NCBI GenBank assembly: GCA_035535195.1
Contig: DATLQK010000011.1
Location: forward strand, 1 to 22,752
Reading direction: 5' to 3'
Source of the DNA: JACDAN01 sp035535195
GTDB lineage: Bacteria > Actinomycetota > Thermoleophilia > Gaiellales > Gaiellaceae
Length of the DNA stretch: 22,752 bases
Positions within the stretch are counted from its first letter, which is position 1, and the number at the start of each line of letters is the position of its first letter. The notes below the pieces were generated by a model. It was given only the letters and a program-made list of their open reading frames with translations, was not told the DNA's origin and ran no database searches. The position numbers and the translations under genes are program-made. Shown here piece by piece: positions 15,074 through 22,512 of this stretch.

Positions 15074-16279
15074 ATGAAGTGGGTGCTCGGCGTGGTGCTG
15101 GCGACTGTCGTCGCCTGCTCGGCTGCGGGCGCTGCACCTCCGTCTCGGTCGCTCGGCGTGCCGTGGGACGGGCGGCTCGTGGGGGGCGTCAGGCTCCCTG
15201 CCCAGAGCGACGACTTCGTCACCTGGGACCACGTGCACAAGCGTTCGCCGAACCCGGACTGGAGGCGCTACGGGAACGCCAGGCTGATCCGGACGTTGAC
15301 CGGCGTGCTCGGCGACTGCGCGGCGGAGCATCCCGGCGCTGCGCGGGTCGTCGTCGGCGATCTGTCGCGCCCGCGCGGAGGCGAGTTCGGCCGGCGCTTC
15401 GGCGCCCCGGGCCATGCGTCGCACCAGAACGGCCTCGACGCGGACGTCTACTACCCGCGGCGCGACCACCGCGAGCGCCCGCCGACGGCGCGGCGCCAGA
15501 TCGACCACGACCTCGCCCAGGATCTGCTGAACCGCTTCGTCGCGGCGGGGGCCGCCAAGGTCTTCGTCGGCCCCCGGCTCGGCCTGACAGGGCCGCCGGC
15601 GGTCGTTGAGCCGCTGCCCGCGTACCACGACAACCACATGCACGTCCGGCTGCCGGGCGACGGCGTCCGCTCGCAGGCGATCGGCGAGAGCACCCGCGGG
15701 CTGCCGATCCGGCTCTTCACGCTCGGCTCCGGTCGGCCGCGGATCCTCGTCGTCGGCTGCATCCACGGGAACGAGTGCGCCGGAAGCGTCGTCGCGACGC
15801 GGCTCCTGTACGCCCGTCCACCCCGGCGGGGGTCGATCGCGATCGTGCAGGACCTCAACCCCGACGGCCACGCTGCGAGGCGCCGCGGGAACGCCCACGG
15901 CGTCGATCTCAACCGGAACTTCCCGGGCACCTGGCGCCGACTGCCGACGTCGGGACCATCGCCGGAGTCGGAGGTCGAGACCCAGCTGGCGATGAGCCTG
16001 ATCCGGCGGCTCCGGCCCGAGATCACGATCTGGTTTCACCAGCCGCAGACGCTCGTGCGGGCCTGGGGCCCGAGCGTCGCGGTGGCGCGCCGCTACGCGC
16101 GGCTCGCCGGCATGCGCTTCCGGCGCCTGCGCTGGCCGCCGGGCTCGGCGACCGCCTGGCAGCACGGCGCCTTCCCTGGCTCCCGCGCGTTCGTCGTCGA
16201 GCTGCGCCCGGGCGAGCTCGGGATCCGCGAGGCCGGGCGCTACGCCGAAGCGGTGCGGCGGCTCGCTGCGGCTACTTGA
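15074..16279 (+). CDS. Secreted two-domain murein peptidase: MepA-like M74 endopeptidase fused to an M14 carboxypeptidase
   Basis: The 401-residue protein starts with a signal peptide (MKWVLGVVLATVVACSAAGA). Residues about 35-200 match penicillin-insensitive murein endopeptidase (LAS/M74): RGGEFGRRFG, then GHASHQNGLDADVYYPR with zinc ligands H117 and D124, and HDNHMHVRL with H188 and H190. Residues about 210-400 match the M14 zinc carboxypeptidase fold of the MpaA type: GCIHGNECAG (H231, E234), DLNRNFP with N280/R281, H322 in WFHQPQ, and the catalytic E376 in VVELRPG. Both active sites look complete. The likely job is peptidoglycan peptide cleavage, one domain cutting cross-links and the other trimming a terminal residue or amide. 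The ATG at 15074 has a -10 box 7 nt upstream. The 3' end overlaps the convergent permease gene by 8 nt. Confidence 0.88.
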   Translation: MKWVLGVVLATVVACSAAGAAPPSRSLGVPWDGRLVGGVRLPAQSDDFVTWDHVHKRSPNPDWRRYGNARLIRTLTGVLGDCAAEHPGAARVVVGDLSRPRGGEFGRRFGAPGHASHQNGLDADVYYPRRDHRERPPTARRQIDHDLAQDLLNRFVAAGAAKVFVGPRLGLTGPPAVVEPLPAYHDNHMHVRLPGDGVRSQAIGESTRGLPIRLFTLGSGRPRILVVGCIHGNECAGSVVATRLLYARPPRRGSIAIVQDLNPDGHAARRRGNAHGVDLNRNFPGTWRRLPTSGPSPESEVETQLAMSLIRRLRPEITIWFHQPQTLVRAWGPSVAVARRYARLAGMRFRRLRWPPGSATAWQHGAFPGSRAFVVELRPGELGIREAGRYAEAVRRLAAAT

Positions 16280-17156
16280 CCGAGCCCGAGAGGAGGCCCT
16301 GGACGAAGTAGCGCTGCAGCGCGAAGAACACCGCGAGCGGCACGATCATCAGCAGGAATGCCCCGGCGCTCAGCAGGTGCCACTCGATCCCGTAGGTGGA
16401 CTGCAACTGGTTGATGCGGATCGTCATCGGCCAGAGGTCGGAGTTCTGGACGAAGATCAGGGCCATCAGCAGGTCGTTCCAGACCCAGAGGAACTGGAAG
16501 ATGGCGAAGGACGCAAGGGCGGGGACGGACAGCGGCAACACGACCTTGAGGAAGATCCGCGCGTGTGAAGCGCCGTCGACCTTCGCCGCCTCGATCAGGT
16601 CCCGGGGCAGGGTGATGAAGAAGTTCCGGAGCAGGAAGATCCCGAGCGGCAGGCCGAACGCGGTGTGCGCGAGCCAGATTCCCCAGTACCAGTCGGCGAG
16701 GCCAAAATCTCGGAACCGCTGGAGGAGCGGGACGAGCGCCATCTGGATCGGGACGACCATCAGCGCGACGATGAGCAGGAAGATCGTGTCCCGGAACGGG
16801 AAGCGGATCCAGGAGAACGCGTAGGCGGCCATCGCCGCGAGGGTCAGCGGCAGCAGCGTCGACGGGATCGTGATCATCAGGCTGCTGACGAACGCCGTCC
16901 CCATCTTCGCGTTGGTCAGAACGAGGTCGTAATTGTGGAGCGTGAAGTTGAAGTCCGTAAGCGAGCTCCACCAGCTCGAGGACTGGATCTCGTCGCGCGG
17001 CCGGAACGACGTCACGGCGAGTCCCACCGTCGGCACGAGCCAGATCACGGCGATCAGCAGAAGCCCGACGTGGATCGGCGTGCGCGAGATCATGCGGACC
17101 GCCTTCTCGCCGGTCGTAGCCGCCGGGCGCTCGACGCTGACTTCAGCCGTTGCCAT
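16272..17156 (-). CDS. Sugar ABC transporter permease (MalG/AglG-like)
   Basis: This 294-residue CUT1 permease has six membrane helices. The cytoplasmic EAA loop is EAAKVDGAS (189-197), followed by RIFLKVVLPLSVPALASFA, which docks onto the ATPase. The ending, with FFALQRYFVQGLLSGSVK, is typical of MalG-type subunits. The segments LGIFLLRNFF and FQFLWVWNDLLMALIF resemble AglG of rhizobial alpha-glucoside importers as I remember it. It is last in the operon, 55 nt after its partner permease, and has a GAGAGG ribosome binding site 5 nt before the ATG. That site lies in the 3' arm of a long hairpin covering the intergenic gap, so expression may depend on translation of the upstream gene. Confidence 0.94.
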   Translation of the reverse strand: MATAEVSVERPAATTGEKAVRMISRTPIHVGLLLIAVIWLVPTVGLAVTSFRPRDEIQSSSWWSSLTDFNFTLHNYDLVLTNAKMGTAFVSSLMITIPSTLLPLTLAAMAAYAFSWIRFPFRDTIFLLIVALMVVPIQMALVPLLQRFRDFGLADWYWGIWLAHTAFGLPLGIFLLRNFFITLPRDLIEAAKVDGASHARIFLKVVLPLSVPALASFAIFQFLWVWNDLLMALIFVQNSDLWPMTIRINQLQSTYGIEWHLLSAGAFLLMIVPLAVFFALQRYFVQGLLSGSVK

Positions 17157-17158
17157 CA

Positions 17159-17212
17159 GTGCCTCTCCCAGTGATGCCGCCAGGGACCGGCATGCATTGC
17201 TGGGCGAGGCAC
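17159..17212 (-). promoter_or_regulatory. Long intergenic mRNA hairpin containing the downstream ribosome binding site
   Basis: The outer arms GTGCCTCTCCCAG (17159-17171) and CTGGGCGAGGCAC (17200-17212) pair at 12 of 13 positions. Inside, ATGCCG (17174-17179) pairs with CGGCAT (17188-17193). In the minus-strand mRNA the 5' arm begins at the last base of the upstream permease stop codon. The 3' arm contains GAGAGG, the ribosome binding site of the downstream permease, and ends two bases before its ATG. The fold would hide the site until ribosomes finishing the upstream gene disturb it. mRNA stabilisation or partial attenuation are alternatives. Confidence 0.6.
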
Positions 17213-18171
17213 TACCCGACCACCCGCTCGCTGCGGAACCGGCGGATGTTGAAGAGCATGATCGGGACGATCAAGAGCAGCATCACGACTGCGACAGCCG
17301 CGCCGTAGCCGGCCTCGCCGTTCTGAAAGGTCTCGTCGTACATCGTGAAGGCGATGACCTCGCTGGCATTCCCCGGACCGCCGCCGGTCATCACGTAGAT
17401 GATGTCGAAGAGCTTGATCACGTTGATCAGCAGCCAGACCGCGACGACGGAGATCGGGAGCGAGAGCAGCGGCAGCTGGATCCGGCGGAAGATGTCCCAC
17501 TCGGAGGCGCCGTCGGTTCGCGCGGCCTCGATCACCTCCTGCGAGATCCCCTTGAGCGCGGCTGAGAGCACGACCATCGCGAAACCCGTCGACGCCCAGA
17601 CGTAGGCGAAGATCAAGGCGTAGTTGACGACGTCGGCTCGCCCGTACCACGAGATCGGGTCGGCGCCGAAGGCGCTGATCACGGCGTTCAGGGAACCGAT
17701 GTTCGGGTCGGGGTCGTAGACGAACTTCCAGATGATCGCCACCGCTGTGGCCGAGATCGCCATCGGGATGAAGATGACCGCCTTGATGTACGACTCGTAG
17801 AAGACCCGGACGGAAAGCACGGCGATCAGCAGCCCGAGCGCGAGCGAGATCGAGGTGTAGAGGACGACCCACTTGAGATTGTTGATCAGGGCGCCCTCGG
17901 GGGGGAACACCTCCAGGTTGAGGAAGTCCTTGTCGTCGGTGAAGAGCGTCTTGTAGTTGTCGAAGCCGACCCAGCGCGTGATCTCGAGCCGGCCGTTCGT
18001 GTTCGCGAAGCTGAGGGCGATCGTGTTGATCAGCGGGTAGAGCACCAGGCCGGCGAGCACGAGCACTGCCGGCCCGATGAAGAGGAGCGCCTGCCAGTTC
18101 TCCCGCTTGTAGAAGGGCAGCCGCCGTCCCCGGGGTCGTCCGACCGGTCCGGGGACGGCGGTGCTGCTCAC
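17212..18171 (-). CDS. Sugar ABC transporter permease (MalF/AglF-like)
   Basis: This 319-residue CUT1 permease has an N-terminal Pro/Arg-rich cytoplasmic tail, then NWQALLFIGPAVLVLAG as the first helix and about five more. The EAA loop is EAARTDGAS (215-223), followed by IFRRIQLPLL. The segment AVIFIPMAISATAVAIIWKF resembles AglF-type alpha-glucoside permeases rather than classical MalF, which carries a much longer periplasmic loop. It forms a heterodimer with the permease encoded next. The start is GTG 18171, 7 nt after the binding-protein stop; the ribosome binding site is weak, so coupling to the upstream gene is likely. Its stop codon touches the base of the intergenic hairpin. Confidence 0.94.
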   Translation of the reverse strand: MSSTAVPGPVGRPRGRRLPFYKRENWQALLFIGPAVLVLAGLVLYPLINTIALSFANTNGRLEITRWVGFDNYKTLFTDDKDFLNLEVFPPEGALINNLKWVVLYTSISLALGLLIAVLSVRVFYESYIKAVIFIPMAISATAVAIIWKFVYDPDPNIGSLNAVISAFGADPISWYGRADVVNYALIFAYVWASTGFAMVVLSAALKGISQEVIEAARTDGASEWDIFRRIQLPLLSLPISVVAVWLLINVIKLFDIIYVMTGGGPGNASEVIAFTMYDETFQNGEAGYGAAVAVVMLLLIVPIMLFNIRRFRSERVVG

Positions 18172-18178
18172 GTCGTGC

Positions 18179-19489
18179 CTAGTCCTGCTGGGCGAAGGCC
18201 TTCTCGGCCCCCGCCTGGTAGTCGTCGAGGAGCGTGTTCATGTTGTTCGGGTTCTTGACGATCTTCTGTAGGAGCGTCCCGAAGTCCTGACCGAGCGTGC
18301 CGGGCAGGAGGTCGGAGCCGTCGAACAGGAACGACTCGGCGGTCTTCAGCTGCTCCGCCTCCTTGCTGACCAGCTCGTTCGGGTAGTCGCTTGCCGTCAC
18401 GCCCTTGTTCGGCGAGGCGATCGCCCCGGTCGAGACCCAGATCTTTCCCGCCTCCGGGGTGGCGAGGTAGTCGATCAGCTTGGCTGCGTCGCTGTCGTTG
18501 ACGAACGCCGACGCGACGTCACCGCCGCCGACGAGCGGGTTGCCGTTGGCCTGGTTGATCTGGGGCCACGGGAAGAAGTCGATGTCCTGCCCGACCTTCA
18601 AATCCTTGTTGACCTGCCCGAGCGCGATGCCGCCGACGAACCCGCCCTCCATGTACATCTCGGCCACCGGATGCTTCGAGAACACACGGCCGATGCCGTC
18701 CACGAAGCCGATGCCGAGCGCGGTGTCGATGCCACCGGCGACGTACTGGTCGTTGACGACGCTCGTCATCGTGTTCAGAGCGTCCTTCACGCTCTGGTCG
18801 TTGAAGGCAAGGTCGCCGTTGAAGAGCTTCGTGTAGTTGTCCTGGCCCGCCTGGCGCGCGTAGATGTTCTCGAACCAGTCGGTCAGCGTCCACGAGTTGT
18901 CACGCCCCTGTGCGCCGACGGCCCATGGGCTGTCGCCCTTGGCCTTGTAGTCCTTCGTGATCTGCATCAGCTCGTCCCAGGTCTTCGGGATCTGGAAGTT
19001 GTTCTGCTGGAAGGAATTCGGCTTGTACCAGATGGTGCTCTTGGAGTTCGCCTTCGCCACGACGCCGTAGACGGTGTCGTCGACGGTGGCCAGGCTCGTC
19101 CAGGTGTCGCTGTAGTTCTCGTTGATCTTGTCCGGGTCGAGCCCGAGATCCTCGAGCGAGATCAGCGAGTCGTCACGTGCGAGCTCGGCCACCACGCCCG
19201 GCCGCGGGATGATCGCGACCTCGGGTGGGTTGCCCGCCGCGAGCTTCGTCCGGATCACCGGGAGGAAGTCGCGGGCCGACTCGTACTTGGTCTTGATCCC
19301 GGTGTCCGCCGTGAACTTGTCGAGGACCTTCTGAAAGGCCTCTTGCTCGCTGCCGCCCCAGAGGGAGAAGACGGTCAGCTGGCCGTCGCCCTCCTTCGTC
19401 CCTCCGCCGCCGTCGTCGCCACCGCACGCGCCCAAAGCGAGGGCGACGGCGGCGAGCACGGCGATCGGAAGCCATCGCTTGCGCGTCAT
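18179..19489 (-). CDS. Sugar ABC transporter substrate-binding lipoprotein
   Basis: This 436-residue extracytoplasmic solute-binding protein (family 1, MalE-like) has a lipoprotein signal, with positively charged TRKRW, a hydrophobic stretch and the lipobox LGAC (cysteine 22). A Gly/Asp-rich linker (GGDDGGGGTKEGDG) follows. Mature-protein segments typical of the family are LTVFSLWGGSEQEAFQKVLD, KLAAGNPPEVAIIPRPG, KANSKSTIWYKP and YLATPEAGKIWVSTGAIASP. It should be anchored outside the membrane and deliver a sugar to the two permeases encoded downstream. The overall pattern fits the AglE/alpha-glucoside group, but ligand residues cannot be assigned by eye. The ATG has AAAGGAG 7 nt upstream and overlaps the ATPase stop by ATGA. 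Confidence 0.94.
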   Translation of the reverse strand: MTRKRWLPIAVLAAVALALGACGGDDGGGGTKEGDGQLTVFSLWGGSEQEAFQKVLDKFTADTGIKTKYESARDFLPVIRTKLAAGNPPEVAIIPRPGVVAELARDDSLISLEDLGLDPDKINENYSDTWTSLATVDDTVYGVVAKANSKSTIWYKPNSFQQNNFQIPKTWDELMQITKDYKAKGDSPWAVGAQGRDNSWTLTDWFENIYARQAGQDNYTKLFNGDLAFNDQSVKDALNTMTSVVNDQYVAGGIDTALGIGFVDGIGRVFSKHPVAEMYMEGGFVGGIALGQVNKDLKVGQDIDFFPWPQINQANGNPLVGGGDVASAFVNDSDAAKLIDYLATPEAGKIWVSTGAIASPNKGVTASDYPNELVSKEAEQLKTAESFLFDGSDLLPGTLGQDFGTLLQKIVKNPNNMNTLLDDYQAGAEKAFAQQD

Positions 19490-20718
19490 GGAGATGCTCC
19501 TTTCCCGTCGTTCGGTTCGTCGTAGATTGCCGTGCCTGTCTCGGTGTCGAAAAAATGGAGCGACCGCGTGTCGACCGCGATCTCTGCGTCGTTGCCCTCT
19601 CGCACCTTCGAATCGGGTGCGAACCGGCCGACGACGACGGTGCTCGACCCCTCTCCTCCGCTAAGTTCTTCCGCCGTCGTTCCCGCATCGGCCGCGAGCT
19701 CCTTCACCTCCTCCGTCAGCGCCGGCGGGGCGTTCAGCCGGAAGTGCACCATCAGCTCGGAGCCGAGCGCCTCGCGCAGCTCCACCTGCCCGCGGAGGCG
19801 GCGGTCGGACGGTGAGTCGGGTACGAGCGCTGCGTCCTCCAGCTGCTCCGGCCGCACGCCGACGACGACCTTGCGGCCTTCGTAGTCCATGAGCGCCGGC
19901 CGGGCGGAGATGAGCTCGTCGTCGAGGCGAAGCTTCTGCTCGCCGAGGGCGACGTCGAGGTTGCCGTCCGTGCGCTCGAGCGTGGCCTCGAGCAGGTTCA
20001 TCGCGGGCGAGCCGATGAAGCCGCCGACGAACAGGTTGGCCGGATGGTCGTAGAGCTCCTGCGGGGGCGCGACCTGCTGAAGCTCGCCGCGGCGCATCAC
20101 CGCAACCCGATCGCCCATCGTCATCGCCTCGACCTGGTCATGCGTGACGTAGATCGTGGTCGTGCCGAGGTCGCGCTGGAGCTTGCTGATCTCGGCGCGC
20201 ATCTGCACGCGTAGCTTCGCGTCGAGGTTCGAGAGCGGCTCGTCCATCAGGAACGCCGCTGGCTGCCGGACGATCGCCCGCCCCATCGCAACCCGCTGGC
20301 GCTGTCCCCCGGAGAGCGCCCGCGGCTTGCGGTCGAGCAGCGGCTCGAGGTCGAGGATCCGCGCCGCCTCCCGCACACGTCTGTCCGTCTCCTGTTTCTT
20401 CTCCTTTCGGAGCCGGAGGCTGAACGCGATGTTCTCGTACACGGACAGGTGCGGGTAGAGCGCATAGCTCTGGAACACCATCGCGATATCGCGGTCCCGG
20501 GACGGCATCTGGTTGACGACCGTGTCCCCGATCTTGATCTCGCCCTCGGAGATGTCCTCCAGCCCAGCGACCATGCGAAGCGCGGTCGTCTTGCCGCAGC
20601 CCGAGGGGCCGACGAGCACCATGAACTCGCCGTCCTGGGTGCGGAGGTTCAGGTCGGAGACAGCCCGGGTCCCGTCCGGGTAGACCTTGGCGACATCCGA
20701 GAATTCGACCTCAGCCAC
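19486..20718 (-). CDS. ugpC: Sugar ABC transporter ATP-binding protein (UgpC/MalK/MsmK family)
   Basis: This 410-residue ATPase energises CUT1 sugar import. Walker A is GPSGCGKT (37-44), the Q-loop lies in VFQSYALYPHLSVYENIAF, the signature is LSGGQ (135-139), Walker B is FLMDEP (156-161), the D-loop is SNLDAK, and the H-loop histidine is H193 in VTHDQVEAMT. The C-terminal 170 residues are the MalK-type regulatory/TOBE region. At 410 residues it is longer than the usual 360-380, apparently because of an insert around KELAADAGTTAEELSGGEGS. The start is GTG 20718 without a clear ribosome binding site, 15 nt after the NCS1 permease stop, so it may be read from the permease transcript. UgpC is the family name given by similarity; the substrate need not be glycerol phosphate. 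Confidence 0.93.
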   Translation of the reverse strand: MAEVEFSDVAKVYPDGTRAVSDLNLRTQDGEFMVLVGPSGCGKTTALRMVAGLEDISEGEIKIGDTVVNQMPSRDRDIAMVFQSYALYPHLSVYENIAFSLRLRKEKKQETDRRVREAARILDLEPLLDRKPRALSGGQRQRVAMGRAIVRQPAAFLMDEPLSNLDAKLRVQMRAEISKLQRDLGTTTIYVTHDQVEAMTMGDRVAVMRRGELQQVAPPQELYDHPANLFVGGFIGSPAMNLLEATLERTDGNLDVALGEQKLRLDDELISARPALMDYEGRKVVVGVRPEQLEDAALVPDSPSDRRLRGQVELREALGSELMVHFRLNAPPALTEEVKELAADAGTTAEELSGGEGSSTVVVGRFAPDSKVREGNDAEIAVDTRSLHFFDTETGTAIYDEPNDGKGASP

Positions 20719-20733
20719 GCGCTGGGGCGGGGT

Positions 20734-22092
20734 TTACCACCTGGAAGCAGTCTGCGGCAACCGCGAGCCGAGTGAGCTCAGGGCGAGGCCGAGGACGAAG
20801 GAGGCCGCGAAGCTCGGCAGGGAGGCGCCGAGGCCGAGGTTCTGCGGATTCGACCGCTCGACGAGGTCGACCCACCACGATGGGCCGAGCGGCGGTTCGT
20901 GGAGCCAGTGGTAGACGAAGAAGCCGACGAGCCAGGCGCCGAGCAGCTCGGGACGCCAGGCCGGCGCCTCGAAGATCTGCTGCCGTGTGTAGCGGGCGCC
21001 GGAGACGAGCCAGTCGGCGAGCAGCACCCCGAAGAGTGGCACGAAGAACGACCCCAGCAGGAGCAGGAACGACTCGTAGTTGCGCAGCTCGATCAGGAGC
21101 GCGCCGAGGGTGGAGAGGCCCGCGAGGGCCAGGACGAGCGCGTCCTGCTCGACCTTCGGAACGATGTTCTGGATCGAGACGGCCGCGGAGTAGACGTTCG
21201 CGAAGGCCTCGTCGGTTTCGTCGAAGGTGACCGCGAAGAGGGCCAGCGCCGCGGCGAGGCCGGCGGCGGCGACGGCGGGCGGGATGTCGACGGGGTCGGT
21301 CAGGTTCCGGTCGAGGACGAGCACGACGCCGAGGACGAGCATCCACGTGCCGCCCAGGAAGTAGCCCACCCCCGTGCCCCAGAACGCGCCGGAGCGGTCG
21401 GTGGCGAACCGGGTGTAGTCGGCCACGAGCGGGACCCACGACACCGTGATCGCGATCACGAGGTCGATGCCCAGCCAGACGCTCGTGCCGCCCTGCCCGG
21501 GTGCGTTCCAGAGGGCGTGGAGGTCGGCGTGCGAGAACGCCCACCAGGTCAGGTAGACGAGCGAGGCCAGCACCGCCCAGACCGCGTACTTGCGAAGCAC
21601 CCGCCGGACGAAGCCGATCGGCCCGAGGAGCGCGAAGACGGCGGCGAGGACGCCGAAGAGGATCGTCCAGAGCCACCTCGCCTCGAAGCCGAAGAGCCGG
21701 TCGGAGAGGGCGCTCGAGGCGGCGGCGATGATGATCAGCTCGAATGTCGCCCAGCCCAGGCACTGGAGGGCGTTCAGCGCCGTCGGGATGTAGGAGCCGC
21801 GGCGGCCGAGCGGCGCGCGGAGGAGCACCATGCCGGGAACGCGGGCGTCGGCGCCGATCAGCCCGGCCGCGCCGACCATCGCGTTGCCGATCACCCCGCC
21901 GACGAGGATCGCGAGCAGCGCGTCCCGGAGGCTGAGCGCGGGGACGAGCAGCGCGCCGATCACGAGCACGAGCAGGGAGACGCCGAGGTTGCCCCAGAGG
22001 ACCGTGAGATCGGCGACGCCGAGCGTCCGCAGTCGCTCCGGAACGGGCTCGATCCCCCAGGTCGGCGCCCGGTCGTCCACCGGTACCGACAT
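20734..22092 (-). CDS. NCS1-family nucleobase permease (cytosine/purine type)
   Basis: This 452-residue transporter has about twelve hydrophobic helices in the pattern of nucleobase:cation symporter-1 proteins. It opens with LTVLWGNLGVSLLVLVIGAL, followed by GNAMVGAAGLIGADARVPGM and RAPLGRRGSYIPTALN. The central region VSWVPLVADYTRF and the segment with YSAAVSIQNIVPKV are also family-like. Family members import cytosine, purines, hydantoins or hydroxymethylpyrimidine with a cation, and the substrate here cannot be fixed. The frame stays open upstream, but the ATG at 22092 is the sensible start because the mop gene begins 40 nt away on the other strand. No thiamine riboswitch fits in the gap. 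The downstream ATPase gene follows after 15 nt. Confidence 0.9.
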   Translation of the reverse strand: MSVPVDDRAPTWGIEPVPERLRTLGVADLTVLWGNLGVSLLVLVIGALLVPALSLRDALLAILVGGVIGNAMVGAAGLIGADARVPGMVLLRAPLGRRGSYIPTALNALQCLGWATFELIIIAAASSALSDRLFGFEARWLWTILFGVLAAVFALLGPIGFVRRVLRKYAVWAVLASLVYLTWWAFSHADLHALWNAPGQGGTSVWLGIDLVIAITVSWVPLVADYTRFATDRSGAFWGTGVGYFLGGTWMLVLGVVLVLDRNLTDPVDIPPAVAAAGLAAALALFAVTFDETDEAFANVYSAAVSIQNIVPKVEQDALVLALAGLSTLGALLIELRNYESFLLLLGSFFVPLFGVLLADWLVSGARYTRQQIFEAPAWRPELLGAWLVGFFVYHWLHEPPLGPSWWVDLVERSNPQNLGLGASLPSFAASFVLGLALSSLGSRLPQTASRW

Positions 22093-22117
22093 TATCTGGC
22101 GCGGCGGTGTAGGGTCA

Positions 22118-22134
22118 CATAGGCAACGCCTATG
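22118..22134. promoter_or_regulatory. Palindrome over the mop start codon, putative operator
   Basis: CATAGGC-AAC-GCCTATG is a perfect 7-bp inverted repeat with a 3-nt centre, and its right end is the ATG of the mop gene. It lies in the 39-nt gap between the divergent NCS1 permease and mop genes. The adjacent gene encodes a DNA-binding molybdate-type sensor, so autoregulation is a natural reading. A weak -10-like TAGGGT lies at 22110-22115. Confidence 0.55.
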
Positions 22135-22512
22135 CAGGACAAGGACGTCTACACGGCCGCCGAGGCGGCCCGGGCGCTCGGGATCAGCCTCGACACGCTC
22201 CGCCGGTGGGATCGCGCCGGGCGGATCCGGACGCGGCGCGATGCGGCGAACCGGCGCCTCGTCCCGGCGGGCGAGGTCGCACGGCTCCGGGGAGCCGAGC
22301 AGGCGGACGTCAGCGCGCGGAACCGCTTCCACGGCGTCGTCCGCGACGTCAAGCTCGACGGATTGCTCGCCCAGGTGGAGCTCGACGTCACCGAGCCGAC
22401 GCGGATCCTGGCGATCATCACGCGCGACGCCGTCGAGGACCTCGGGCTCCGCAAGGGGATGGCGGCAACGGCCCTGGTCAAGGCGACGTCTGTGATGGTG
22501 CGGGGAGACTGA
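22132..22512 (+). CDS. Helix-turn-helix protein with a Mop/TOBE molybdate-binding domain
   Basis: This 126-residue protein joins two domains. Residues about 5-56 form a MerR/excisionase-type helix-turn-helix: VYTAAEAARALGISLDTLRR, then WDRAGRIRTRRDAANRRLVP. Residues about 62-124 form a Mop/TOBE domain: RNRFHGVVRDVKLDGLLAQV, TRILAIITRDAVEDLGL and ATALVKATSVMV, the usual fold for molybdate or tungstate oxyanions. It probably senses intracellular molybdate and regulates DNA, a role like ModE but with a different DNA-binding domain. It is followed by modA with a one-base overlap (TGATG). The ATG sits inside a palindrome and lacks a ribosome binding site, so a leaderless message and self-regulation are plausible. 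Confidence 0.9.
   Translation: MQDKDVYTAAEAARALGISLDTLRRWDRAGRIRTRRDAANRRLVPAGEVARLRGAEQADVSARNRFHGVVRDVKLDGLLAQVELDVTEPTRILAIITRDAVEDLGLRKGMAATALVKATSVMVRGD

Noticed and set aside
15043..15240. N-terminal extension of the alpha-mannosidase to the ATG at 15240
   Set aside because: The extra 66 residues show no family similarity and would run 167 nt into the divergent peptidase gene. The conserved GH38 start lies just after TTG 15042.
20899..22122. 407-codon plus-strand open frame antisense to the NCS1 permease
   Set aside because: Its highly charged Glu/Asp/Arg-rich translation is the expected shadow of a hydrophobic membrane protein gene on the other strand.
22093..22131. Thiamine or other riboswitch upstream of the NCS1 permease
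   Set aside because: Some NCS1 permeases have one, but the gap to the divergent mop gene is only 39 nt, too short for any known riboswitch.
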